Origin: Lachnospiraceae bacterium
Lineage (GTDB): Bacteria > Bacillota > Clostridia > Lachnospirales > Lachnospiraceae
Direction: 5' to 3'
Assembly: GCA_016285575.1 (NCBI GenBank)
Contig: JAEEQX010000006.1
Span: 1 to 57,472, forward strand
Length of the DNA stretch: 57,472 nt
Numbering within the stretch: position 1 is the first letter of the stretch; each line of letters starts with the position of its first letter. Made by a program: the position numbers and the translations under genes. Positions 8,191 through 16,751 of this stretch are shown one piece after another. A model generated the notes under the pieces. That model ran no database searches, was not told the origin of the DNA, and worked only from the letters and a program-made list of their open reading frames with translations.

Positions 8191-9558
8191 TTATAAGATT
8201 TTTGCCAATGCCGTTTTATCATCAAGCATTTTTTCAATCACAACATCTATATATTGACCAATTAGGTCAATACCATCATTTGTATACTCGATTGCACACA
8301 TAACATACTCGGCCGTGTGACCGACCAAATATTCTCTGCCTTCAATTACCTTGACTTCTTCAACAATGATTCGATCATTTTTCCCTATCTTACTCTTCCT
8401 GTATTCGAGTGATAATTCATCGTCAAGCTTAACGAGCTTTTCAACTCGCTCTTTCTTTTCCTTCATTGTAAGCTGGCCCGGAAGTCTATCCGCAACTGTT
8501 CCCTTTCTTCTCGAATAAGGGAAGATATGAGTCTCAAAGAATCTAATCTTTTTAAGGTATTCGTATGTTTCGTTAAACTCTTCTTCCGTCTCTCCCGGAA
8601 AACCGACTATTACGTCTGTAGTTAATGCAGGATCATCAAAATACTGCCTTAAAAGCACTGTCTTTTCATAGAAACGCTCAGCATTATAGTGTCTATTCAT
8701 TCGCTTTAATACAGTGTCGCAGCCTGACTGAAGAGATATATGAAAATGCGGGCATAACTTTTTAATCGACGCTAATTCTTTTACGAATTCTTCGCTTAGA
8801 ATCATCGGCTCAAATGAACCAATGCGGATTCTTTCTATACCGTCTATATCATTGATTCTCTTAAGCAATGTGCTCAAATGAAACGCACTGTCCTTACCAT
8901 CATCCCAGTCTTTTCCATATGACGAAAGATGAATACCTGTTACAACAACTTCCTTGTAACCATTAGCTGCTATCGCCTCTATCTCTCTTATTACATCATC
9001 ACTTTTTCTTGAACGAATATTTCCTCTGACATAAGGGATAATGCAGTAAGAACAGTATCTGTCACAGCCATCTTGAATCTTAACAAATACGCGACATCTC
9101 TCAGCGCTCTTTTCAACATTCATGTTTTCGAATTCGCAGTGATTAATATCCGTTAAGGTTCTGCCATCCAAATCTTTGTCAGATAAATTATTCTTTTTAT
9201 TTTCTTTGTTTTTCTTTTCTAAATATTCGTTAAGGATTTCGAATAGTTCACTCTTTTTATTGTTGCCAACTATGATGTCTATACATTCATCCTTAGCTGC
9301 TTCTTCGGGGTTAGCCTGTACGTAACAACCCATTGCAACAACGATTGCATCAGGGTTCATCTTCTTGGCTTTATGAAGCATCTGACGACTTTTTCTATCT
9401 GCAATATTAGTTACGGAACAAGTATTAACCACGTATACGTCTGCTTTTTGTTCAAACTTTACAATTTCGTATCCGTTTTCGATACTTTTTTGTTCCATAT
9501 AATCCGTTTCGTATGAATTAACTTTACACCCAAGGTTATGGAATGCTATTGTTCTCAT
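8191..9558 (-). CDS. mtaB: tRNA (t6A37) methylthiotransferase MtaB
   Basis: A 455-residue methylthiotransferase with the MtaB architecture. The N-terminal UPF0004 domain has cluster ligands C11, C47 and C78. The radical SAM motif CDRYCSYC provides C165, C169 and C172. A C-terminal TRAM-like part follows. It converts t6A37 to ms2t6A37 in ANN-decoding tRNAs. FHNLGCKVNSYETD and IIPYVRGNIRSR are typical of MtaB rather than MiaB or RimO. The linker between domains (residues 110-150) is unusually Lys/Asn-rich. The start ATG follows CGGAGAG. In B. subtilis the homologue yqeV lies behind rsmE in the dnaK locus; here it is separate and heads its own unit. Confidence 0.93.
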   Translation of the reverse strand: MRTIAFHNLGCKVNSYETDYMEQKSIENGYEIVKFEQKADVYVVNTCSVTNIADRKSRQMLHKAKKMNPDAIVVAMGCYVQANPEEAAKDECIDIIVGNNKKSELFEILNEYLEKKNKENKKNNLSDKDLDGRTLTDINHCEFENMNVEKSAERCRVFVKIQDGCDRYCSYCIIPYVRGNIRSRKSDDVIREIEAIAANGYKEVVVTGIHLSSYGKDWDDGKDSAFHLSTLLKRINDIDGIERIRIGSFEPMILSEEFVKELASIKKLCPHFHISLQSGCDTVLKRMNRHYNAERFYEKTVLLRQYFDDPALTTDVIVGFPGETEEEFNETYEYLKKIRFFETHIFPYSRRKGTVADRLPGQLTMKEKKERVEKLVKLDDELSLEYRKSKIGKNDRIIVEEVKVIEGREYLVGHTAEYVMCAIEYTNDGIDLIGQYIDVVIEKMLDDKTALAKIL

Positions 9559-9591
9559 TTTCGCTCTCCGTTTTTTCGGCAGTTTTTATGA

Positions 9592-9642
9592 TTGACATTT
9601 TTTTGCTTATAACCTATTATAAACACGTGATGGAAATCGCAA
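9592..9642. promoter_or_regulatory. Overlapping divergent promoters for the HPr-like gene and mtaB
   Basis: On the plus strand TTGACA-N17-TATTAT (9592-9620) is a near-consensus sigma-A promoter for the HPr-like gene. On the minus strand TATAAT (9621-9616) nearly coincides with it, with a weaker -35 candidate TTGCGA at 9642-9637 for mtaB. The two -10 boxes overlap by five bases, so the two polymerases should exclude each other. Confidence 0.7.
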
Positions 9643-9669
9643 GAATTGTAAATAGGAGGTTATAAAGAC

Positions 9670-9900
9670 ATGAAAACAGTTACAATTTCTTTAAACTCAA
9701 TCGACAAGGTAAAAGCATTTGTTAATGATATTACTAAATTTGATTATGATTTTGATTTAGTATCAGGCAGATATGTTATCGATGCAAAGTCAATCATGGG
9801 TATCTTCTCACTTGACTTATCCAAGAACATCGAGCTTAACATTCATGCTGAGAACGATTGCGAAGAAGTATTAAAGGTACTTGCTCCTTACATCGTATAA
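9670..9900 (+). CDS. HPr-like protein lacking the phospho-histidine
   Basis: A 76-residue protein with the size and layout of HPr. The Ser46-type region is conserved as AKSIMGIFSLDLSK (S41), and the order of beta strands and helices fits. The active-site loop that normally reads GxHARPA is replaced around residues 8-18 by LNSIDKVKAFV, with no histidine; the only His is H59. It therefore cannot be a PTS phosphocarrier at the usual position. A regulatory role (Crh-like) is possible but not shown. The gene is monocistronic, with a near-consensus promoter, AGGAGGT nine bases before the ATG and a strong terminator. This suggests high expression. Confidence 0.75.
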   Translation: MKTVTISLNSIDKVKAFVNDITKFDYDFDLVSGRYVIDAKSIMGIFSLDLSKNIELNIHAENDCEEVLKVLAPYIV

Positions 9901-9925
9901 TCAGGATAATCATTAAGTTGAGTTT

Positions 9926-9958
9926 AAAGCAATGCAGTTCACTGTGTTGCTTTTTTTC
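9926..9958 (+). terminator. Intrinsic terminator of the HPr-like gene
   Basis: An 11-pair stem (AAGCAA-T-GCAG against CTGT-G-TTGCTT, with wobble pairs) closes a TTCA loop. It is followed by seven T residues on the plus strand. Confidence 0.85.
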
Positions 9959-9993
9959 TTTTAGGTTAAAGATATTTTAGACCTACAAACATA

Positions 9994-10025
9994 TCGCCGG
10001 GCGCATAACCCGGCGATTTTTGTAT
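9994..10025. terminator. GC-rich hairpin between convergent genes
   Basis: The perfect 8-pair stem TCGCCGGG/CCCGGCGA has a 7-base loop and is followed by TTTTT on the plus strand. On the minus strand it follows the GH10 stop and is trailed by a less T-rich ATATGTTTGT. It probably serves both directions. Confidence 0.7.
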
Positions 10026-10027
10026 GT

Positions 10028-11251
10028 TTAGTTTTCCAATAACTTAATGCTCTCTTCTGTATCGTCGACTATTGAAATATTAGCTTTCGCATTTCCAGCG
10101 CTAATCTGATATCCACCCTTGAAGGCTTCAAAAGTAACATATCCATTCTCGTCGGTTTCAACAGTTTTATCTGTCATCCAATCCTCATTAATGAGTCTAT
10201 CAAGCACTTTGTATGAAGGCTTTCTGGATAAATCATCTCTTAGCAATCCACTGGGAGCTCCAAGCCATGCACCGTCTTTAAAGTCCCATGTTGTAATAGC
10301 TTCTACAAGAGGATGCGAGAAAAGAATTGTATACATCTCTTCTATCTCTTTTGCCTGGCGTTCCTCACCTTCTTCGGTCGAGGGCCATTCTTCCACCTGC
10401 CAGTCATTAAGATCCTCAATGTAATTAGGAATCAAATCACCGGATACAAGTGTATTCTCTGTAAAATGAATCGGCAGGTTGAATCTTGAGAATCTATCGA
10501 GAATATCCTTAACCTTTTCCGCACCCCAATATCCTTGATGCTGATGTGACTGGATACCTATTGCAGAGATAGGCACTCCTGCTTCAAGACAACCATCTAT
10601 CAATATCTCATACGCTGCCGATGTATTGAAATCATTAAGGATTAGTGTAGCATTGGGATTACATTCTTTTGCCTTATTAAAGACTTCTTTGATTAGCTTG
10701 ATTCTACCCATATCCTTACAGATACGTGTAATCGCATTATCGTATTTATCGAAGTTGGGCATTATAACAACTTCGTTGATAACATCCCATATATCGATTG
10801 TACCCTTAAAAGCAGTTACGTCTCTCTCAATTCTATCAAGCTGCTTTTTAAGGATGGTCTCATTATCGTATTTCATGAGCCAATCGGCGCATACTGTATG
10901 CCAACAAAGAGGATGTCCCTTAACGGCAACATTCTTGGACTTAAGATAATCTGCTGCTTTTCTTAGTTCTTTTTCTTTTACATCGCCTTCTTCGGGCTCA
11001 TATGAACCCCAGTAAAAAGGGAGTGTTCCGTAATTAAAAAGTCTTATCCATTCGTCGGAAGCTTTTCTGATTTTGGGGAACCATTCCTCATCCCCATTAC
11101 CATTGGTAAGAGGGATTGATCCAAATGCTCCGCATCCAAAAAGAAACTTATGATTTTTTTGAAGAACATGTATTTTTTTATTGGCCAATACATTGCCCGA
11201 AGCATCAGTAATCCTAAGTGTCTTGTTGGTCAGTCTGTGTGTTATATCCAT
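10028..11251 (-). CDS. Cytoplasmic GH10 endo-beta-1,4-xylanase
   Basis: A 407-residue glycoside hydrolase family 10 protein. Conserved motifs in order are KGHPLCWH near residue 112, WDVINEV with the acid/base E160, SHQHQGYW, and IHFTENT with the nucleophile E265, then TTWDFKDGAW. Short beta-rich segments flank the barrel at both ends. No signal peptide or membrane segment is present, so it should act in the cytoplasm on imported xylo-oligosaccharides. It lies 11 bases downstream of an esterase gene, which fits removal of side groups from the same substrate. The ATG follows CGGAGAATGC. Substrate choice between xylan and related beta-glycans is inferred from the family. Confidence 0.92.
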   Translation of the reverse strand: MDITHRLTNKTLRITDASGNVLANKKIHVLQKNHKFLFGCGAFGSIPLTNGNGDEEWFPKIRKASDEWIRLFNYGTLPFYWGSYEPEEGDVKEKELRKAADYLKSKNVAVKGHPLCWHTVCADWLMKYDNETILKKQLDRIERDVTAFKGTIDIWDVINEVVIMPNFDKYDNAITRICKDMGRIKLIKEVFNKAKECNPNATLILNDFNTSAAYEILIDGCLEAGVPISAIGIQSHQHQGYWGAEKVKDILDRFSRFNLPIHFTENTLVSGDLIPNYIEDLNDWQVEEWPSTEEGEERQAKEIEEMYTILFSHPLVEAITTWDFKDGAWLGAPSGLLRDDLSRKPSYKVLDRLINEDWMTDKTVETDENGYVTFEAFKGGYQISAGNAKANISIVDDTEESIKLLEN

Positions 11252-11262
11252 GCATTCTCCGA

Positions 11263-12129
11263 TTAGTTGTCCTTGGTTAACTGTCCTAAATATGCAAATA
11301 TCATCTGAAGAGTTCTGCTCTTGGCGAGATCTTCAAAGAATACTGCTGTTGAATACTCTGTATGAGTATTATGTGCATCAATAACTTTGTAGAATGTTAC
11401 AGACATATTCATCTCAATAGCTTTTCTCGCATAAGCAAGAGTCTGTTTCATATCTACTACACCATCGTGGTCGCTCTGTATAAGATACATGGGAATACTC
11501 ATTTCCACGTCGTCAGGCTTAAGTAAATCAAGCTTGGAATAAGGCTCGCCTTCTTTCCAATCCTGGTCTTTTTCGAAGAGATCCGATAAAAGCTGCTTAA
11601 GTATCCATCCGGGATCTCCCTCGAAGCAATAAGGACCTGCCATACCTATGAAGCCGGCAAATCTTTTTGCACCGATTCTATATTTTTGATGAAGTTCTTT
11701 ATCGTACACAAGGAGGTTGCCAAGATGAGCACCTGCGGAAGAACCCATTACAATTACTCTGTTTGCAGGAATACCCTTGGACTTAAGATACTGAAGTATG
11801 GCCTTGTATTCTATGCATACATCCTCAATAATCTCATTGTAATGAACGTGAGGAACTCTTCTATAGCCCATGAGGAAACACTCATATCCTTCATTTGCAA
11901 GGCGTTCTCCTATGAAAGTAAAATCCTTGGGAGCCTTGGAATTCCATCCGCCGGGATGAATGTAAAGAATAACTTCCTGATGCTTTTTATCAACAGGCGC
12001 ATAATGAAGGAAGTATACTTCTTTGCTTCCTCCAACATTGACCTTTGTTGGTTTTATCTCATGCTTGTGTAAAAGAAGCTTGGTTCCGATTCTTGGGTAT
12101 GACTGTAATTCTCTGATAAAATCCTTCAC
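11263..12129 (-). CDS. Alpha/beta-hydrolase, carbohydrate-esterase-like
   Basis: A 288-residue alpha/beta hydrolase of the hormone-sensitive-lipase/acetyl-esterase type. Oxyanion motif IHPGGWNSK is near residue 58, and nucleophile motif GSSAG places Ser at 131. Asp candidates are in QSDHDGVVD, and His lies in IDAHNTH. No signal peptide is seen. Adjacent to the GH10 xylanase, it probably removes acetyl or feruloyl groups from xylo-oligosaccharides (inference). The frame is open to an ATG at 12162, but the predicted transcript start falls there. The best ribosome site, GGAG nine bases before the GTG at 12129, favours the shorter protein. ATG at 12138 remains possible. Confidence 0.82.
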   Translation of the reverse strand: MKDFIRELQSYPRIGTKLLLHKHEIKPTKVNVGGSKEVYFLHYAPVDKKHQEVILYIHPGGWNSKAPKDFTFIGERLANEGYECFLMGYRRVPHVHYNEIIEDVCIEYKAILQYLKSKGIPANRVIVMGSSAGAHLGNLLVYDKELHQKYRIGAKRFAGFIGMAGPYCFEGDPGWILKQLLSDLFEKDQDWKEGEPYSKLDLLKPDDVEMSIPMYLIQSDHDGVVDMKQTLAYARKAIEMNMSVTFYKVIDAHNTHTEYSTAVFFEDLAKSRTLQMIFAYLGQLTKDN

Positions 12130-12167
12130 GTATATCATCTCCATTCGTGTAAAAAATACCATCTTTA

Positions 12168-12196
12168 ATTATAACAATTAGTTCAAAGGCAGGCAA
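12168..12196 (-). promoter_or_regulatory. Promoter of the esterase-xylanase operon
   Basis: TTGCCT-N17-TATAAT on the minus strand, with TG one base before the -10 (extended -10). Transcription should begin near 12161. It is divergent from the dGTPase promoter about 60 bases away. Confidence 0.7.
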
Positions 12197-12251
12197 CTAA
12201 AAAACCTATTGTTTATATACTGACAAACTATATGCAAAGTCCTTACTTTAC

Positions 12252-12280
12252 TTGAAAAAGAGAGGTTAAAATATTATACT
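12252..12280 (+). promoter_or_regulatory. Promoter of the dGTPase-family gene
   Basis: TTGAAA-N17-TATACT on the plus strand, about 40 bases ahead of the ATG at 12319, which is preceded by GGGG as a ribosome site. Confidence 0.65.
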
Positions 12281-12318
12281 CAAAAGTAGTGATTAAATAG
12301 TGAATTTGGGGTAATTAT

Positions 12319-13557
12319 ATGGATAATAAAAAGTTTGCATCTTACGCAATGAATAAGGACAATCCCAATTATGAGAAAGCGATAAAAAGAGAAAGGGAAC
12401 TCTATAAGAGGGATTCTGATATACGTAGCGAATTTGCCAGAGATTATACTCGTCTTCTTCATTCACTTGGATACAGAAGACTTAAGCATAAGACACAGGT
12501 CTTTTTTAACGGAGCAGGTAATGATCACATCTGCACACGTATTGAGCATGTTGCGCATGTTGAATCCGTAAGTTCCACTATTGCAAGGTCTCTTGGTCTT
12601 AATGACGAGCTTACAAAAGCCATCGCAATCGGTCATGATATAGGTCATGCACCTTTTGGTCACAGTGGTGAATCCATTATTCGTTCACTCACAAAAGAGA
12701 ACCTAAATGATGACTTTTGGCATGAGAAAAATGGCGTGTACTTTGTTGATAATCTTGAGCTTCTCATGGATCCGGAAGACAACAAAAAGAACCTCGATTT
12801 AACCTATGCTGTAAGAGATGGAATTATCTCTCATTGCGGCGAAGTGGATGATAATGGGCTCTTCCCAAGAGATGATTATATGGACCTTGCAAACTTTGAA
12901 AAAGCAGGTATGTATAATGCCGTAACATGGGAAGGATGCGTCGTAAAATTGGCTGATAAGATTGCATATCTTGGAAGAGATATAGAGGATGCCAAGAGAC
13001 TCTCGTACTTTAATAATGACGACTTAAAGCAGCTCAGAAAGATTGCTGAAAAATGTAATAAAAGTGCTGTTAATACCACTGTTATCACACACAGCATGAT
13101 TGTTGATATATGCGAGAATTCAAGTCCTGAAAAGGGACTCAGATTCTCAGACAAGATGCATGAAAACTTGATGGAAATCAAGGAATTCAACTATAGAAGA
13201 ATATATCTTAACGACAGATTAAAACCTTATAATGAATATGCAAAATTGATAATCAATTCATTATTCGAGTATCTTAAGAATCTCTATGAAGGAGAAGATA
13301 CTTTGGCTAAATTGTTAGCCGATGATTTTTATAATCATGACTTCGTAAAGCAGTTTGCCAATTGGGTATGTTGTTACGTTGATATAGATGAAACATATCC
13401 TGATTACTATCTTAAAAAAGCAATGAATACCAAGAATAAAAAAATATACAGCCGCCTCGAAACGAAGGAGCTGTATTATCGCGCAGTTATAGACTTCATC
13501 GCAGGAATGACTGATAACTACGCTGTGTCTTCATTCAACGAACTTCTCTCCTGCTAA
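12319..13557 (+). CDS. dgt: dGTPase-family HD-domain triphosphohydrolase
   Basis: A 412-residue HD-domain protein. TRIEHVAHVESVSSTIAR (H77) and AIAIGHDIGHAPFGHSGE (H106, D107) are the metal-binding and signature motifs of the dGTPase family, which splits dNTPs into deoxynucleosides and triphosphate. VKLADKIAYLGRDIEDA holds a further conserved Asp. It may adjust dNTP pools, or in some bacteria help restrict phages; nothing nearby points to defence. The gene stands alone on the plus strand, convergent with the next gene. Only a weak hairpin is seen in the 36 bases between them. Confidence 0.9.
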   Translation: MDNKKFASYAMNKDNPNYEKAIKRERELYKRDSDIRSEFARDYTRLLHSLGYRRLKHKTQVFFNGAGNDHICTRIEHVAHVESVSSTIARSLGLNDELTKAIAIGHDIGHAPFGHSGESIIRSLTKENLNDDFWHEKNGVYFVDNLELLMDPEDNKKNLDLTYAVRDGIISHCGEVDDNGLFPRDDYMDLANFEKAGMYNAVTWEGCVVKLADKIAYLGRDIEDAKRLSYFNNDDLKQLRKIAEKCNKSAVNTTVITHSMIVDICENSSPEKGLRFSDKMHENLMEIKEFNYRRIYLNDRLKPYNEYAKLIINSLFEYLKNLYEGEDTLAKLLADDFYNHDFVKQFANWVCCYVDIDETYPDYYLKKAMNTKNKKIYSRLETKELYYRAVIDFIAGMTDNYAVSSFNELLSC

Positions 13558-13593
13558 ATCTATCTATTTATCTACATAGATGTATTGGTAATA

Positions 13594-14433
13594 TCAGTAT
13601 TCGTATTCAAAAGAAGCCCTATTGGTCTTGAATGCGAATACTGTTTTTCCTTTTATTCTGAATCTGTATGATGCTTTGCATGAAGCACTCTCTCTGATTG
13701 TTCGAACCATACTTCCATTACAAGGAGCGTTAAGTCCAAAAGAAGAAGGCTCAATAAGTGTCGCCTCAAGTTCCATGCATCCCTGCTTAACAGTAACACT
13801 GTTATCTCCAAGTTTTTTCACTGTAGCGCCAAGATATGTTGCAAATCTGTATTCTTTACCCCTATAGTAAATAACACCGATTATTCCGGTAAACTCGAAA
13901 CCCGCCATTGGGATATTTGCGACTGAGAGCATCAAGGAGCCCCCATGGAATAATGATTGAGTCCAGATGTAATCCCTCGGAAAAGATCTTCCGGAATCAC
14001 CTTCTATATATCCCACTGCATTATCAAAGACATACTTTTTGCCGTTAATTGTAAGATTACCGTTAACAACATGTCTCATACTTTTTACAAAGTGACGGCA
14101 TTCCATAAAAGGAACCAATGCAAAGGGTCCCATAATATCGTATTTTAGCGGAGTTATACGACCGAATGACAATCGTCCCTTAATAATAACATCCTTGGAA
14201 TTCATATTGACATAGATTCCGTTAATACCGAAGCTGTTGTTGCCTATCTTAACGCACTCTTTACTTTTCTTATATTCATCCCTTGGAATATCGATTACGT
14301 ATGCACCATCATCGGTAATAACCTGAAGTGAGCAAGTCTTCTTACCTGCATTCTCATGCCTTGCAGCAATAAGTGCTACCGTATCTTCCTTGGACTGACA
14401 TTTTAAGTACCAACCGTAGAAATTTCCATTCAT
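13594..14433 (-). CDS. Tocopherol-cyclase-like domain protein
   Basis: A 279-residue protein resembling the tocopherol cyclase-like family. It opens with FYGWYLKCQSKEDTVALIA, and has SFGRITPLKYDIMGPFALVP, DSGRSFPRDYIWTQ and a beta-rich C-terminal half. No signal peptide or membrane segment is seen. Tocopherol is not expected in an anaerobe, so the ligand is unknown; only the fold is inferred. The ATG at 14433 has AGGTGATT at good spacing and is preferred over the GTG at 14442. Transcribed alone, divergent from a lipoprotein gene. Confidence 0.6.
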   Translation of the reverse strand: MNGNFYGWYLKCQSKEDTVALIAARHENAGKKTCSLQVITDDGAYVIDIPRDEYKKSKECVKIGNNSFGINGIYVNMNSKDVIIKGRLSFGRITPLKYDIMGPFALVPFMECRHFVKSMRHVVNGNLTINGKKYVFDNAVGYIEGDSGRSFPRDYIWTQSLFHGGSLMLSVANIPMAGFEFTGIIGVIYYRGKEYRFATYLGATVKKLGDNSVTVKQGCMELEATLIEPSSFGLNAPCNGSMVRTIRESASCKASYRFRIKGKTVFAFKTNRASFEYEY

Positions 14434-14550
14434 GCTAATCACCTATAATATTCAATCGGTTCTTCGTTTCAATTAAATTATATTATAAAATAATGTCCTT
14501 TCTGTGTATAGCGACTAATTCTACATCTATACTGCATTATTTATGTTTAA

Positions 14551-14579
14551 TTGAACTATTTGAAGATTTATTATAAAAT
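14551..14579 (+). promoter_or_regulatory. Promoter of the 14.6-kb lipoprotein gene
   Basis: TTGAAC-N17-TAAAAT on the plus strand. The ATG at 14637 follows AAGGAG (14621-14626). Confidence 0.5.
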
Positions 14580-14636
14580 ATGCTTTGAGTCGAGTAAAAA
14601 ACTAACTTTTATATATGTGTAAGGAGACTTATTACG

Positions 14637-16292
14637 ATGAAACGTAGAATTTTATGTACAATTCTTGCATTCGTAACCCTCACAGCATTTGCCGGTTGCG
14701 ATCTTGCAGAACTTACAGGAAAAGGTAATGAGAACGCTCAGGCTACTCTTAATACTGAGCCTCAAGTTGATCCTGAACCTGTAGTTGATGTGGAAGAAGA
14801 TATCTATGCAGGCGTATCCAATAACGGTAGCTTCTTCGTAGGTGTCGATGGAAAAATATACTTCCGTCAGTACGCTGAATATGGTATTAAAACTGTCGCG
14901 TCCAAAAGAAACTTTTTATCAAGCGGTGATGGTGGATACGGCAACACAATATGCTACTTCACACCCGATAAGCCCGATGAAATCGTGGCTGTAACCAAGG
15001 AAGAAGATCAGGGCCAGGGCGAGTTATATTACTATGATGGCTATATCTACTCTACAAGATATGAGTGGTCAGAGGGATATCCCCACCCTCTCTTATATAG
15101 AGCCAATTTATCAACAGGTGCATTAGAAGATGTTGGAAAAGGTTATATCAAAGCAGCATCAGAGGATGGCAGATTCATAGTAACAGATACTTTTGAACCT
15201 GAAACATGTGATGCTTATACAATATACGACGCAGGCAAAGAAGTAGCTTCCTACAAAATGGACAGAACCAATGTGTACAACGAACTTATTGCTGTGGATG
15301 CGAATAATCTCTACATCTTCATGGCTGATAACAACACTTGTGATGGTTCCATCTGTCAGTATGATTACATCAACGATAAGCTTTATTATTTGGACTATGC
15401 AATAGCACCTGAAGGAATAGATGAATACATATCATATCCTGTAATCAAAGACGGAGTTATAAAAGACAAAAAGCTTAGTTTTTCATTGCTTTACTGCGAA
15501 GGTAACGGAGCATATGTTCAGGATGCTTATGATATAACAGTAGATATTAACGAAGATCCTAAGGCAGTTACAGACTCAGCCTTATTTACCAAGCAGGCTT
15601 CTAAAACTAAAAAATATTATACCGGTAATCCTTCCGATTTCATTGATGTTCCTAACAATCTTGCTTCCCTCGAAGTTGTAGAATCAGGAGATAACGGATT
15701 TGCAAGAGTAATACAGTGCATCGAGCAAGTATACGATAAGACCTATGTAATCGTTGCTGATTGCTTCTACTCAGCTCAGTGGAATCAGGCAGAGTTGGGT
15801 TCATACGATTTGCTTGATGTTGATTATTACTACTACGATGATGCAAATACTACTCCCGCACTTTTCAATGATGATAATCCTACCGACCATACACTTATGG
15901 TAAGAGCATGGTTCGTTGGAAAGAAGGGTGAAACACCCAAGAAGTTATTATTCCAGCATGCTTCAATAAGCGGTCCCGAAGGTCCTCAGGAATTCGATCC
16001 TGCATTATATACTGCTGAATTCTCTGATGATTTTAAATTCTCTCATATTCCTGAAAACGGGGATATCTATGATGACTTTGAAACAGATGGAATGGATTAT
16101 ATGGTAAAGTATTTCAATGATGATTACTATAATCCTTATGTAGAAACTCTTACCGAAGCTGATGAATTTACACACTATGAAGTACCTAAAATGGATTGGA
16201 ACGATCCTAATTCAACCACTTTCAGTTTCCTTCATATAGGCTTCGACAGAGATGGAAAAATCAATTTCATCAGACAGGTTATAATGGATTAA
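14637..16292 (+). CDS. Uncharacterised lipoprotein, probably beta-propeller-like
   Basis: A 551-residue secreted lipoprotein. The signal peptide ends in the lipobox TAFAGC, with lipidated C21, followed by a Pro/Glu/Val linker. The mature part is acidic and rich in Tyr and Asp, with repeated short beta-like segments (LYYYDGYIYSTRYEWSEG, NNLYIFMADNN, DKLYYLDYAI), suggesting a propeller-type fold. No enzyme motif is recognised. Just after the lipid anchor it carries ELTGKGNENAQA, nearly the same as in the lipoprotein at 24097-25494. It ends at a strong bidirectional terminator and stands alone. Role unknown; envelope location is well supported. Confidence 0.75.
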   Translation: MKRRILCTILAFVTLTAFAGCDLAELTGKGNENAQATLNTEPQVDPEPVVDVEEDIYAGVSNNGSFFVGVDGKIYFRQYAEYGIKTVASKRNFLSSGDGGYGNTICYFTPDKPDEIVAVTKEEDQGQGELYYYDGYIYSTRYEWSEGYPHPLLYRANLSTGALEDVGKGYIKAASEDGRFIVTDTFEPETCDAYTIYDAGKEVASYKMDRTNVYNELIAVDANNLYIFMADNNTCDGSICQYDYINDKLYYLDYAIAPEGIDEYISYPVIKDGVIKDKKLSFSLLYCEGNGAYVQDAYDITVDINEDPKAVTDSALFTKQASKTKKYYTGNPSDFIDVPNNLASLEVVESGDNGFARVIQCIEQVYDKTYVIVADCFYSAQWNQAELGSYDLLDVDYYYYDDANTTPALFNDDNPTDHTLMVRAWFVGKKGETPKKLLFQHASISGPEGPQEFDPALYTAEFSDDFKFSHIPENGDIYDDFETDGMDYMVKYFNDDYYNPYVETLTEADEFTHYEVPKMDWNDPNSTTFSFLHIGFDRDGKINFIRQVIMD

Positions 16293-16344
16293 TAATTCAA
16301 ACAACAAATAATCAAACTGATTATAACATTCAAGAAGATAAAAA

Positions 16345-16380
16345 TAGCCGGGTTCAAATGAGACCCGGCTTCTTCTTTTT
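16345..16380. terminator. Bidirectional terminator
   Basis: The perfect 8-pair stem AGCCGGGT/ACCCGGCT (16346-16353, 16363-16370) is flanked by AGAAG and CTTCT that extend it. T-rich tracts occur on both sides, serving the lipoprotein gene on the plus strand and the TSCPD gene on the minus strand. Confidence 0.88.
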
Positions 16381-16398
16381 TATAGTATTTTATTTCAA

Positions 16399-16656
16399 TT
16401 ATTTGTTTTGTTCTTCGTATGCTTTTCTTACAGCTATGGCAAGCTGGTCTGCACATGAGGTACTCTTGAAACCACATGTATTGCCCTTAAGCTTACTCTC
16501 AATATAATCAACGCTCATGCCATCTACAAGCTTCGATATAGCCTTGAGGTTACCATTGCAACCGCCGTAAAATTCTATGTTAGAAATCTTGTCGCCATCT
16601 ATATCAAACTTAATCTGCTGAGCACATACGCCCTGAGTCTTGTATGTATATTCCAT
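16399..16656 (-). CDS. TSCPD domain protein
   Basis: An 85-residue protein of the small clostridial TSCPD family. It reads YKTQGVCAQQIKFDIDGDKI, then FYGGCNGNLKAISKLVDG, GNTCGFKSTSCADQLA. Its cysteines recall the C-terminal region of adenosylcobalamin-dependent ribonucleotide reductases. The function of the stand-alone family is unknown; metal or redox binding is likely from the four Cys. AAAGGA precedes the ATG. Confidence 0.82.
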   Translation of the reverse strand: MEYTYKTQGVCAQQIKFDIDGDKISNIEFYGGCNGNLKAISKLVDGMSVDYIESKLKGNTCGFKSTSCADQLAIAVRKAYEEQNK

Positions 16657-16751
16657 TATATAATCCTTTCTTCTTATCCACTAATTAACAATTATTTATT
16701 AGTTAAATTTCATAGGATAATTTTTTTCTCTTGAACTATTAATTCTTTTTC

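Noticed and set aside
13558..13593. Terminator between the convergent dGTPase and tocopherol-cyclase-like genes
   Set aside because: The best stem is six AT-rich pairs with an 8-base loop and no T-run; too weak to list.
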